NCBI GenBank assembly: GCA_019155185.1
Contig: CM032794.1
Span: 11,695,988-11,759,987 of the forward strand
Source of the DNA: Beaufortia kweichowensis
Taxonomy: Eukaryota > Chordata > Actinopteri > Cypriniformes > Gastromyzontidae
Reading direction: 5' to 3'
DNA: 64,000 nucleotides
In this document: piece after piece, positions 36,301 to 48,100 of the stretch
Layout of the letters: the number at the start of each line of letters is the position of its first letter
How positions within the stretch are numbered: position 1 is the first letter of the stretch
Position numbers and translations under genes: made by a program
The notes under the pieces: generated by a model
The model's database searches: none
Seen by the model: the letters and a program-made list of their open reading frames with translations, nothing else
What the model was told of the DNA's origin: nothing

Positions 36301-39300
36301 CAGGACCTCTGAGATTCCTGGCTGGTACGAAAAAAAACGACCAACAGTTTTTCTTATTCTCTCTCTGTCTCGCTGTCTCTCTCTCTTTCTCTCCCTGTAG
36401 GAAAATGTACCAAATCTCCATCCATATTTAATCACTGCCATCTGACATCACTTAGGGGTTAAGTTACAGAAATGTAGAAGTCAGGGTAGAGTTACACGAA
36501 TATATAATCTATAACAAAAAGAAAAAAATGCTTTTGTGTCTTAAGAACTAAGAAAACTTACAGTAGCCTGTTTGATTCCATTTGATGCTGCCGTGAAATT
36601 GTAAGTAAAGTGATTTTTGTGCATTCTGTGTAAACTCCATTTTGGAGTTGATCATCTATCAATGAGTGAGATGTAAATAACACCAGCCGTTGAATATTAA
36701 ATATCGGAGATGTTTTACGGGTGTAAGTGTCACATGTTCGTGTGTTGAGTTTCATGATATGGTTCCTGGTGAAGCTGAGCGATAACGCTGACTGATTTGA
36801 GTTATGTGGTGAGTTGAGAGGATAATCTTACCTGGGTCAGGCCTACCTGCCTCCACGGCCAGGGAAGATGACACCTGTCTTATGTCCACACTGCTGCTGA
36901 ATGAGAGAGACTAGACCGAAATACAGTGCAATAAACCAATGAATGCCATTAAAGTTGACGTCAGGAGGAAAAACACTAGAGCACCTCTAAGAATCACATA
37001 CATTGTTTATACGTTTAGTGCCGCAATACAAAATGTCACATGGAATATTTTATTCAGGTCTTGGACATTATCTGCACTGTTATTAGCATTGTTGTTTGAG
37101 TCACAATCACACAGGCAGCATAAGCCGCCTGCAGTTCGATGTCCTTAGACAAAATATCATTATCATTTCCAGGCTATCAGAAATGTTTTTTTTGTAGTGA
37201 CGGCTCAAGGGTTGCATTTCACATCAAATGACTGAGAGTCTTACTAACATTAGAAACACTGGAAATGAAATAAGCTGTGATAAAAACACTGCACCACAGA
37301 TACAAACACAAACAGTATACTGCACACACACACACAATCTCTCTCTCTCTTTCACATGGTTAAATGTAAGCCTCAGCAGATCTATATAACAAGAACTCAA
37401 CAACATAATCAAATTGTTAGTGCAACTGCTGAGCATCCCGTTCTCCTTCCGCTTGTTTCCATCACTCAAATTATACACACACACATACACACACACACAG
37501 AGAGAGAGCAATCATAAGGTGGAACACTGACCACAGGAGGCTTGGCCATTATAGGGCAGCCATAACTAACACTGATTAGAGCTGTATTGATAGTCTGTGA
37601 CATGCAGTTTGCTCAAATATGCTGCCCAGTCAAATAACTGCAATAATGAAGTATATGAGAATCACTAAGTTTACTCTGTTGTTTTAATATGGATGGATTG
37701 ATTATCTAATAAAAAAGCCATAGGCCTCTAAGAGGCTTTAAACTATAGAGTGGACTCTGCTTCTATTGGTAAGTAAATGTTTTGTGCTGCACATGCAGAA
37801 ATAAAAGTAACAAGGACACATAAACCAGCGTTTTATTCTGGTGATTCATTAAATTTACCTGTAACTCTTTATCCACTTGCGAATAATAAATATTTGAGAT
37901 ATTGTATATATTGTATATGTAAACCTAATTTACTGTATTTGTTACAGTGCATGCAACACAAATGCTTTGGGTTTATGCATTGGTTTATGCGTAGCCTGAA
38001 TGCACTGTAAGTAGCTTTGGAAAAAAGCATCCAAAGCATAAATGCATAAATGTTAAATGTAATTTGTTTAGAGATAGTTTTAGGTTGTAAACTATAGACT
38101 TTTAATTAAAAAAATCAACTCGTGAAATGATTGTAAAATGACAGTCCAGAGAGTACTACAACATCATAAGCATGCATTCTCATTCAAAAACGTATTTTAG
38201 CGAGAAAAACCCTTTCCTTTAAAATCTTATCTGGGTCATCAAGTAACACAAAGCTCCCATACAGGTGTTTTAAATCTCAGCAAGGGTCAAGTGTGACATA
38301 CTGGAAAGAACCATTGATATCACTACAAATGTCTACAGGCTATTTCCAGGCCTATAATGCAACAGTGGAAACCTAATGACTCCTGTGAAAGAGTCCTTAA
38401 AAGACCTATCAGAGCCCCTATCTTTATTCCTACAATTTAAAGGTGACAAACAGAGCTCAGTATCCATTTAGAGCACACACATACATATTCATGGTTATAA
38501 GGTCTATCGCTCTACCTCACGGCTCTCATCGCAACAGGTTAATATTAAAACTCAGCCGTTACTCCTGAGACCACAACAGTGAGAGAGAAAGAGATAGATT
38601 GGGGATAAACATTACATAGAAAATAAGAATGATATCAACACAAATGTGACAGGCAAAAGGAAATAAAGTGAACATAGAAGGCTGGAGTGAACGTAGAAAA
38701 TAAGAAAAGAGTGAGAAAGCATTGATGTCATAATGAGTGATAGAGACAATAGGCAGTTTAAAACAAACAAGTTAAAAATATATATACTGTGCATCAAAGA
38801 ACAAAAGGAAGAGAAAAAGGCAATGAATTTCCTGAGTTTTCCAGTTGTTTACACGATAAAGATAACAATATCACTTTTCTTACATTTGTAGTAATTTTGT
38901 ATAATTTTTTCTTGATAACTATCAATTATTTAATATTTTTAACTAACAAACCTTACGATCTGAATTTTAGCATTAATTGAAACAATTAATTATAGTTTTA
39001 TCATTTTACATTTCTAAATTAAATTGAAATGTTTTGTACAACATAAGAAGTGAGACTATGAATGAATAAAAAATGTTAACTGCTTCTGTAAAACTGAAAT
39101 AAATAAGACCAAAAATATATATGTTCATATACAATAACACACAATATCTCACACACCTGATAAGTGACAAAAATGAAAGAAAATAGCAGAGAGGAATAAA
39201 AAAGCATTGAAACACAAAGAGAAACATTTTACAGTAATTACAGTTTTCATGGCTACAGTATTTAAATGACTGAATTACGTTTCTCAGACAACAGAGTATA

Positions 39301-39460
39301 CTGCATACTGCGGTCAATAACCATGGTCAGAGTGTATAGAAATGCATGCATCTACTTTCTTAATGACAACAGTTCTTCAGTTGTCATTCTGAAGGGAGGT
39401 GGAGGAATGTGTGTCTCTACAGTGCATCTTAAGACACTTTGGCGATGGAGAAACGTAATC
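36301..39460. other. Gene desert
   Basis: Mostly AT-rich. 36,760-36,920 is balanced and could be a small element. Contains CT/CA tracts (36,358-36,390 and 37,320-37,350) and the SINE tail at 38.0 kb. No gene is supported. Confidence 0.55.
37997..38062 (+). mobile_element. tRNA-type SINE tail (copy 2)
   Basis: GAATGCACTGTAAGTAGCTT, TGGAAAAAAGCATCC and GCATAAATGCATAAATG then TTAAATGTAA match the 3' tail of the family seen at 20.35 kb, here in plus orientation and with several substitutions. The head is not recognisable upstream. Confidence 0.65.
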
Positions 39461-39469
39461 TACGAGATG

Positions 39470-41040
39470 ACATTAACAGAGGAGTGAGCATCTACCTGTC
39501 TTTGAGCCCCATGGCAGACAGTGCAGGCTAAGGTTACCAGTCCTCATTCTGATGGTGAAAGGAACACAATCAACCTACTTAATCTCCCACTGCTCTTAAA
39601 GGAAGAGAAACCGATCTGGGCTCCATTCTACAGACAAACCACACAAGAATACATGGGCTTCATCTTAAAATGGAGCTACACATTAAATTACACTCAAGCA
39701 CTGGAAGCACAGATGGCCTAAATGCAGGCGTTCTCTTCTTTTATTCACGAGGGAAAAAGAAAGGACAGATAGAGGGAATCGTTTTCATAACGGACAGTGT
39801 CGCCACCGTTGCGGCTCTGAGACTTGGAGACTGAGCCCCTAAAATTTAAGACATTAGCATCAGAAAGAAGCTAAATACCCTTCCTGCAATAAACCCCTGA
39901 CAAAAGAACTACCAGCAATTTCAGCAGTGATGATAAACCAGGTCTGAGACGACCATTATTGCTGTGAGAGGGACAAGACGTTACTGTACACCCACCCCGG
40001 GTCCTCTGCAATTCCACCGTACTGTTGGGAGGGTTCTGCAGGCATGAGTGCTCTAATAAAGTACGCACCCAATGTCTGCCCACTGCCGCCTTGCTTTTAA
40101 GACCCCACAGTGAGAGTCCCACCTGTCTGTCTAAGGACAATGGCAGATGTAATATAATATCTCTGTGTGTGTGTCGTTCAGTGCCAGGAGAAAAGCTGAA
40201 GGAGTGGACAGATAAATGACTTGCACACTTGGATCACAGCCAGGTCCCTGTCCCACCTAAGGAAACCATGTAAAAGGGGAACCTGGGGCTAGACAGAGCA
40301 GAAGACAGAGACTTAATTCAGGATTTAGTGGGAGAGAAAAAGATACGGCAAGAGATAGAACGAGAGGGAGAAAGTGAGGGAAAAAAGAGGAAGAAAAAGA
40401 GAGATTGAGAAAGCAGTGCTTTTTAGTGAATTAGATTTGGATGGATGAATGTTTCCATGTTGACTTTGATTACTCTGCCATGATAACACACACACACACA
40501 AAGACAGGCTGAAAAATCTTCCTCTGTGTTTGCTCTTGCAATCTGGAGGTCCTCTAGCAGCCAGCTGTGTACACGTCTCAGAGACTGAGACCTTTTCCTC
40601 AGGAAACCATGAACCATGAGAACGAGGAAAGATTCTGGAGCAGTCAGCATGGAAACTAAACTAATAATGCAGACAATGAACAGATGATAAACAAAATGAG
40701 CAGTGGATCCATGGGGCACAAAAGACTACGCTAATTGCTCTAATTGCATCCTTTGCTCCTACAAGGCACACTACTGTCACACACGCTTGTCACCTGGGAA
40801 TGATTGACAGGTGGGCAGGTGTGGGGCTGAGCAGTGGCTCGGTGGAGCAGCACTTCAATTGTCCCAAACGTGTCTTTGATCTCGACTGCGTAGACCAAAA
40901 CACAGCAGGGAGTCACAGCCAGCCCCCAGGGCTACAGCCAGTATACACTCCCCTGTGTGTGTGTGTTTGCGTGAGGGCTATAGAGCAGAGGTGGGTCCGT
41001 TATGTGAGGAGGTCATTGCTGAGACCTCCCTAAGGCTCAG
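39470..41040. promoter_or_regulatory. Candidate conserved non-coding block 13 (broken)
   Basis: Balanced, CpG-containing patches at 39,500-40,270 and 40,530-41,040, separated by a GAGA-type purine tract (40,320-40,410) and a short CA tract (40,487-40,500). Short frames on both strands lack domains. No gene is supported. Confidence 0.33.
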
Positions 41041-42479
41041 ACTTGGTACTGAATCCTGTCAGATCTTATACACTTCTTCTTTGATACACTGAAACAACGG
41101 CCACCTGCCTTATTATTAACTCGCTCTCCCCACACCTCCATGACTGCACATACGGCAGCAGTGTAAAAAAAAAACTGAATTAAATGTACTCTTTTATTAT
41201 GACAGCTCTTTCCCATAACTGTTTGTGCTTCACAAATCAACATAGGACCAATACCAGTGAAATACTGTTTAAGTGTGAAGATATGACTGATTATAATGTT
41301 TGTTGTTTTTACATTCTGTCACTATAAATAAACTGCTGCAATGCTGCTGTAAATTATGCGGTGCCGAGAAATGCCTGACTTATACCAAATATCACACAGG
41401 GAAAACCTAAAATAAGGCAGCCTTGAAGCATAACTTATTTATGTAAGAAACAATGTATACAAATGCCAGACAAACACACATTATGTTTTAGTGTGTGGTT
41501 GTGTTGAACAGCATCAATCCACTGGCTTTAGTCAATACACTGACTTTAGCTCAGTTATATATAAATGCCTATGAATAATATGTCTTTGGACATGAATACT
41601 ATGGTACACTTAACAATGCTTAAACAACAGTTATAAAGGATGAGACAGGAAAATGAGAAGACATGGTCTCGTTTTCCTAACTTTTAAATGCAAAGCCCTT
41701 TTTTGTCACAAAGTATGAGTCAAACAGTTGCTATTTATTTTTACTTTTTTTCCCTGCTGTTCTCCCATTGTGTGGTATAAGTGTTCCTTACAAAGTGACA
41801 CATAGTGTCAACATTTCTCTCTCTCTTACACACAAGTACACACACAGGTACACACACACACACTTGATGCAATTCTATGGCACTTTTTTGTGTTTTTTGC
41901 AATCAATTTAAATTGTAAACAATATGAGGACTTTTTGGTTAGGATATTAAATATAATACCAATAATAATAATATTAATAATAATTTGTAAACATAAGACA
42001 AAAAAGCCACTAGATGTTATTTAACATTTCAATATTAAATATTAAAATATAATCAAAGACTTAATAATATTACAATAAAAAAATAGAAACATCTAGTGAG
42101 AACTAATTCAAAATTATTATTACATTTACCCCATATCCAATTCATATTCAATTACTTTGTTAATATTATTTCTTATTAACAATAGATTATTGTTTTATAT
42201 AATTATTATATTTTTATATGTTTTATGATTATATAAATTGATGTTCTAGAATATTATAATTTTGGAACGCATTGTTTTTCGTTAATATAAATATTAATGA
42301 CTGAAGAAAAACAATTTGATCGAAATAAAACGTTACAATTAAACTATATTTACCTCAAGAAATGTAAAAAATAAATGTGAAAAAAAGGTTTGACGAAATA
42401 CATATAAAATGTAAACAACGTCGACAACGTTTACCCGATTTGAAACAAATGCTTTTTACTTGAAACATTATATGTCAGA
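41041..42479. other. AT-rich gene desert
   Basis: Very AT-rich, particularly 41,930-42,420, with ATT/AAT runs near 41,960 and a CA tract at 41,837-41,862. No gene or named repeat. Confidence 0.6.
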
Positions 42480-42840
42480 GCTGGTCGAGATGGTTATATC
42501 TCTAGTGTCAATAAACTACTCGCGGTGAGGTATTCCACTCTGTTCTGGAAGAATCCGGAAGATGACTATCTGTTTAAACAAAGTGTGTGTCGCGTACAGC
42601 AGATGGGCTGCTCAAAAAGAGAGCACAGGTTCAGAGGGGCGGGACCCTCTGTCGCACCCGGACTGTTTGTAAGGGTCATTTAGCATCGTGATCTTGTAAA
42701 TATTAGGAAATTTAGCCAGCTATAAAATCCGTAGGGGAGGGGGCGCAGGGTGAGGAAGAGAGGATGCAGAGCTCGAATTAACAGATTCCGCGTAGCAGGA
42801 AGTGCAACGATGTGTTAAATTAAATGCAGCTGGTAAAAAA
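42480..42840 (+). promoter_or_regulatory. Promoter-like block just 3' of sall1 (GC box and TATA)
   Basis: On the plus strand, a GC box (GAGGGGCGGGACC, near 42,637) lies about 85 bp upstream of TATAAAA (42721-42727), followed by a GC-rich start region (GGGGAGGGGGCGCAGGG). Any transcript would run antisense into the sall1 3' end. The first downstream ATG (near 42,763) gives only a five-codon frame, so a coding product is not indicated. It may instead be a conserved enhancer with fortuitous promoter words. Confidence 0.3.
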
Positions 42841-42850
42841 GCTGGATTTT

Positions 42851-42856
42851 TTTATT
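42851..42856 (-). terminator. Candidate distal poly(A) signal AATAAA
   Basis: The first canonical AATAAA on the sall1 strand downstream of the stop, about 1.84 kb away, within an A-rich run. Its use would place the 43.26-43.56 kb block inside the transcript. Confidence 0.25.
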
Positions 42857-43259
42857 TTTAAATTAATATATATTAAATGAAAATAACCTTTTGTAGTTTT
42901 TCAATTAGCTACACATAACCTATTCACGTCTTGCAGAAAATATCTTGGATACGAGCAATATTATATTAATTGCAAAATACAAATTATAAAACATAGTGAC
43001 AAAATAAAAATTGCTTTTGTTAGTAAGGATTAATTCCGGTTAATAAACGACTACAAAGTTTTTCGAATAGAAATGCAAGTGACAAATATCATTGTGCTGC
43101 ACAAAATGTTTAAAAAAGTCAAATGAAATTACTATTGTGTCAAAAAACGCACAATACAAAACTTACTATTTAAAATGAAAAGTTTCCCTGAATTAAAGAG
43201 ATTAAAAATATACATAGACATTATCTTACATGAAAAATGTCCTTTATAAGACAGACATG

Positions 43260-43560
43260 GCTAACCAATCCATCTCAACAAACGCTGAAAGAAAGAGGCT
43301 TCTAAAGCGATCGATTCTTTAATTAAAGATGCTGAAGCCTGTCAGCCGCCAGAATGATGAACTCAGAAATCTGACTTACAGCGAGCTGCATGTTTTTTAA
43401 TGAAGCGCTCTGTAATTGCATCTGCATCCTGACAGACTCGCGCTGACACGTTCATGTTAAATATGTAGCCGACTTTTGGACGCGTTTAATTCAGCCGACA
43501 AATAAAATCTAGCCGCCAGCTAAAACAGAACTTGGACTGGTCAAAGGTAACTTTTTTAAA
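43260..43560. promoter_or_regulatory. Candidate conserved element downstream of sall1
   Basis: A balanced block flanked by AT-rich DNA. It holds homeodomain words (TTTAATTAAAG near 43,319, CTGTAATTGCATCTG near 43,411) and CpG-containing words (GACTCGCGCTGACACG). It could lie in an extended 3' UTR if the distal poly(A) signal is used. Confidence 0.4.
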
Positions 43561-43775
43561 TGCAAGCAAATTGACCAAACCCGAAAAATGATTTATGCAA
43601 AAATAATCAAAGACCGACACACTCTTTCTTTTGGAAAACTGGTGTATTTGATTATTAGAGTAAAGAATTACAGTATAGTTGTTAGTAGGTATTAAACTGT
43701 AGAGAAACTGGGCCCTAAAAGATCTTCCAACTTTCCAAGAAAGTGCATGTAACAGTCCATATATATATTTAGATA

Positions 43776-43781
43776 TTTATA
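43776..43781 (-). terminator. Candidate poly(A) signal TATAAA
   Basis: TATAAA variant about 0.92 kb after the stop, close to the roughly 1 kb 3' UTR usual for SALL1. It lies within a very AT-rich stretch (TATATATATGG nearby). Confidence 0.3.
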
Positions 43782-44381
43782 AAAAACACTATCATTTTGT
43801 CCCCTGGCCGAGATGGACTTTGTCTTCGAGTAAGACTATGTACAAATGGAATAAGGAATTTGTTGCTCCACATGTATATGATGCGTCAACACAGCCGATG
43901 TTAAAACGAAGACGCTACTTCTTAGCAGCAATTTGAAAGCCCAGCAAATCTAAACCTCAACAAAAATCACAAAAGGCATTTGGATTTTTCCTGTCATTTC
44001 ATAACCCGAATGTGGACCTCTTCATGTTCGTCTAACAACCATTTATGCTTTGTATCCTATAAGCACAAATAAAGAGTAAAAACTGAACACCGAAAAAGCA
44101 AAATGAAACAACAATTAGGAAGAGATACTAAGGGCTAAAATAAACAGCTGAGGTGAAACCTTTTTTCTTTTTTTCTTTAACTTCTAAGAAGAGAAAAGGA
44201 CTAACCTGTGTCCCTGGATTCATGAAAGTTGAAATTTCTCAGATAAAAGTTACTACACAGCTTGTAAACCATCTAGCACAGATAAGTGTACAGTATTTAC
44301 AGCCTTACGTTGCACTTTTTAAGCTCTAAATCATTACATGAACATCAAGTATTGTTAACACATACTACAGATAGAAAATAA

Positions 44382-44387
44382 TTTAAT
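44382..44387 (-). terminator. Candidate proximal poly(A) signal ATTAAA
   Basis: ATTAAA on the transcript strand, about 310 nt after the sall1 stop. It is the commonest natural variant of AATAAA. It is a short word in AT-rich DNA, so chance occurrence is likely. Confidence 0.25.
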
Positions 44388-44696
44388 GCCATGGTGAAGT
44401 TCTCTACCAAGAAAAGCTAATTTCCAAAAGCACACTTTAAAACACTCATACAGATTGACTCTGCAGATAAAACAGAAAATAACATAAAAACTAAGTAACT
44501 GTTAATATTTCCACTTTGTTTTCGAGCAAGGTTATAATCACTAATAAATAAGCTCCGTAAAACTATAACATGTTGTACATTGTACAAAAAAGCGAGTTCT
44601 TTTCAAACATCTCTTCATAAAGTCTTAATGGCAAGCAAAAGCTGATACAGTTATTTTTTCTTGCTTTCCTCGTTCACTGATGCATAAAACAGTTTT

Positions 44697-45137
44697 CTAG
44701 TTGGTAGCAATCTCCTTGTCCTCCATGAAGCGAGTGAAGCGGAAGTGAGTCCCATTTTCAGTGCTGGCCATTTTCTCAAGGCCAGCCAGAGCAGGATTGG
44801 GCTCAGAGTTATGCAGCCTTTCCATGCTGCCTGTCAAGCCTCCGATCGGTGAACTGCCCCCATTACCTACACTCCCTGACAGCGGAGGGGGCAGCCCTCC
44901 ATTCTGGATAACGGAGATCTCGTTGGTCTTCATGGCCAGGCCATTCGAGAATGCAGCAGCATACTGATTCCAGAAGCTGGTTGGGTCTCCATTTCCAGCT
45001 CTACCAGTTAGGTCTTTTTGAAAGAGCTCAGGGAATTTTACAGGATTGGCGCCTAGAAAAGCCATGGGACCATCTACTGAAAGCCTGCGACCACGTCGAG
45101 CAGGAGCGCTGTTCCACATGTGGGTACCCATATGCAC
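44697..45137 (-). CDS. sall1: sall1 coding exon 3 (end of last zinc finger, C-terminus, stop)
   Basis: The acceptor TAG at 45140-45138 precedes VHMGTH, which supplies the two histidines (H1162, H1166) completing the finger whose cysteines (C1146, C1149) lie in exon 2. The basic stretch ARRGRR follows, then the SALL1-type C-terminal tail with SFWNQYAAAFSNGLAMK and ISVIQNGG, ending KEIATN and TAG at 44699-44697. The exon encodes 146 residues. The first codon is GTG (Val) in phase 0 and is not a start codon. Confidence 0.96.
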   Translation of the reverse strand: MHMGTHMWNSAPARRGRRLSVDGPMAFLGANPVKFPELFQKDLTGRAGNGDPTSFWNQYAAAFSNGLAMKTNEISVIQNGGLPPPLSGSVGNGGSSPIGGLTGSMERLHNSEPNPALAGLEKMASTENGTHFRFTRFMEDKEIATN

Positions 45138-48100
45138 CTAGAAAGACAGAGGAGAGAGAGAGAGAAGGAGAAAGAGAAGTGGAAACAAAAGTGTAAAAAA
45201 TGTTTAAAATTTGGAAACATTAGAATGAATAACACGTGAGATGATGCAATGGAAAAAGAGAACGTAGTGAAATAATTAGTATCAAAATAGGCCCACTGGA
45301 AACAGCATGCGTCTAATTATTACAACAAGAGTAAAATGTTTTTACATTGACTAAGTGAGAATGGTGGTCTGCATACATAACAAACGGCCTGTGGTGGACA
45401 TGTGTGTCCTGAGAAAATTGCACTGTCCACTCTCATTGTGCCAGACTGTATTGTATCTGACAGTTGCCCCCAGTTCGCCCTTGAAGCATGCAATACATCG
45501 CTTTTAACAGTGCTTTGTATAATTGTTGTAACCCTTAGTCTGGCATTGAACATATCAAGTGTAATTAATTAATGGCTGGATATTTCATGCTCTTGTTACC
45601 TTTAGCGATTCACATCACAACATTGAATTTATTTTTAACATTAAAATATAATAGTTGAAATATATTACAATTCATATATGAACAAATGTATACATTATTT
45701 CAACTTTTTCACAGCAGCATTCACAGGTTAAAAAATTTGGTGTGTCTTTTGCAAAATATCTAAAAAAAACATAACACGTAGAATTCAGGCAATGCTAATG
45801 TTTATTTTCATATGTAATCTGTTGAATATGTTTGTGCTATTTTGTGATTAAGGCTTAATTCTAATCATATACCTTTTTTAAAATTTAGCCCATACTGCAT
45901 CAGGTTTCTCATACACAGCCAAATGCTGCAATCACTTATCCATATAACCCCCCCAGGATACTGTTTATCTGTCTACTGGACTTCTTAAAACTTGTGATCA
46001 AAGAGAAACTCATGTTTCCCGTAAGATAAACTCTGGAAAAATACTAAGCACACTGCTGAAAAGGGTGGTTGCCGTTGGTAACTGTGGTTAAAGCCTGTTA
46101 AGTGAAGCATTCCTGGCTGTATTCCACCAATCTCAAGGTTTTAGCCCAATATTCATAATAATGGGATGACTCAACTTTTCCACTTCCTGATAATTTTCTT
46201 GTATACATTCTTTATGTATATGTAAAGAATTTAGATATTATTAATATTAAGTAATAATTACCTTGAGATTTCCTTTGGTGGTGAAAGCTCGTCCACAGAT
46301 GGTGCAAGCAAAAGGCTTCTCTCCAGTATGGGTTCTCTCATGGATTTGCAGGGCACTGGAGGAAGAAAATGTTTTTCCACAGGTGTTACAGAAGTGCTGC
46401 TTCGGCGTTCTTCGTGGTGGGGCAGCTGAAAGGACTGGAGAGGTGGAAGCAGAGGAGGTCACCAGTGCTGAAGGTAGGTCTTTGACATCAGGCTGAAGGC
46501 TATGTAGAAAGCCATTGACCTCTGTCTTCATCATGGAGGACAAGGGTCCAACAGAAAGAAGAGATGGAGTTGGGCTGGAGGCAAGGCTGTTGTTGGGCTC
46601 AAATAGCTGAGAGGGCAAATCTCGCATCTGATGGGTCAACATATGTTGCTTTAAGTTACCCTTGGTGGAAAAGCCTCGGTTGCATACTGTACAAATGAAT
46701 GGTCTCTCTTTGGTATGGCTTCGGTAGTGGATATCCAAGGCACTCTGGCAGGCAAATGTCTTCCCACAGATATCACATGCTGTATTCTTTAATATACCTC
46801 GATCACGGAAGGCAAAAAGCATACTAAGAGGCTCTTTAGATGGGTTAACTGAAGTAAGATCTAGGGCTCCAGGACTGGTAGAATGAGTCTGCATAAGACT
46901 TGCACTAATGTGCTCCAATGACAATGCCCTCTGCTGCCGATCCTCCAGACTTGGAGATTTTTGCTGTTGGAAAGTACCATTAGTGGGTGATGGTGCTTGC
47001 ATGGAAGAGGTAGATTCAGAGACAGCTGGACTTCCTACACTCTGACTTTCAATATCGCCTCCAAGTGAAGAGGAGTCATTTGTGAATCTGTCTCCTTCCA
47101 TGAATCCATTTTCCACTGATTTCTCTTGTCCAAAATGCATTTCTTCTGCTCCTTGGTTGGCACTCCTTTCCTGGTTTTCCATGCCTAACGATTCCTGTGG
47201 AGCAGGGGATGAACAGAGGCTGTCTTGAGATGCATCAGCTGACTTTGGTGTATCTGGAATGCTGCTGTCTAGTCCATCTTCGACTCCCTCCATGTTTTCA
47301 TCAGAGAAGTTGTCAAGATCATCAAAATTTCTCTCATCAAATGAGCCAGCATCAGACCCCATGGATTCTGGGTAGCTGTCAGGAAGAGGGGTGTTGGGGA
47401 TCTGGCCACCCATGTGCATTCGAATGTGCTGCTGCAGTACAACAGCATTTGTGAACTTTTTCTGGCAAATAGGACAAGAGTGCTGCACCCTCAGTGGTGG
47501 CATTGCTCGGTGGACACTATAATGAGTCTTCAGGTTGCCCTTAGTGGTAAAGGCACGACCACACACTTTACATTTGAAAGGTCTTTCCCCAGTGTGTGTG
47601 CGGTAGTGCATTTTCAGTGCACTCTGGCAACTAAGAACACGGTGGCAGATAACACACTCATTAGGGTCTGTTACCTTCCTGTCAATGTTCTCAACCAATT
47701 GCTGAAGTTTGGATGTTTCTGAACCTTGCAAGGGATCAAGCAGACCTCCAAAAGGAAACTTAGCTTTAAACTGCTCAGACATCAGGGGCGTTAGTGGATT
47801 AGTGGCCATTGGAGGGCTGTTGGAGGTGGTGTACTCAATGGTGCGCTCTCGTGCATTGCTCACATTAGTTGTTAAAATGGAGGACTGGTGGTTTACTTCA
47901 GTTTTTCCATTTGAGGTAGGCAAGGTTGTGCTCTCACCTTCTTCCAACACAGTATCTGTGTTTTTTGTGGGTGCTTCAGCTGGACCTGAGTCACTTTTAG
48001 CAGAATGAGAAGGGCTGCTAATAGCCACAGAGTTATTCTCTTCCTTTTTGACGAATGGAGGCAAACTTGGTATAGTTGGTGGAAGCAACATGCCAACAGA

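Larger units (their letters stand above)
43755..44696 (-). other. Probable sall1 3' UTR
   Basis: The sequence after the TAG stop is AT-rich. It contains an AU-rich nonamer TTATTTATT on the transcript strand (plus 44543-44551) and an inverted repeat TTGTACA-T-TGTACAA (44573-44587). No canonical AATAAA occurs on the minus strand until 42856-42851. Variant signals are ATTAAA at 44387-44382 and TATAAA at 43781-43776. I placed the end just past the TATAAA site. The true end could be about 0.3, 0.95 or 1.9 kb after the stop. Confidence 0.4.

Noticed and set aside
45081..45140. Start codon for a separate 146-codon gene at 45,137
   Set aside because: The first codon is GTG, directly preceded by a splice acceptor, and it completes a zinc finger begun in exon 2; it is exon 3, not a gene start.
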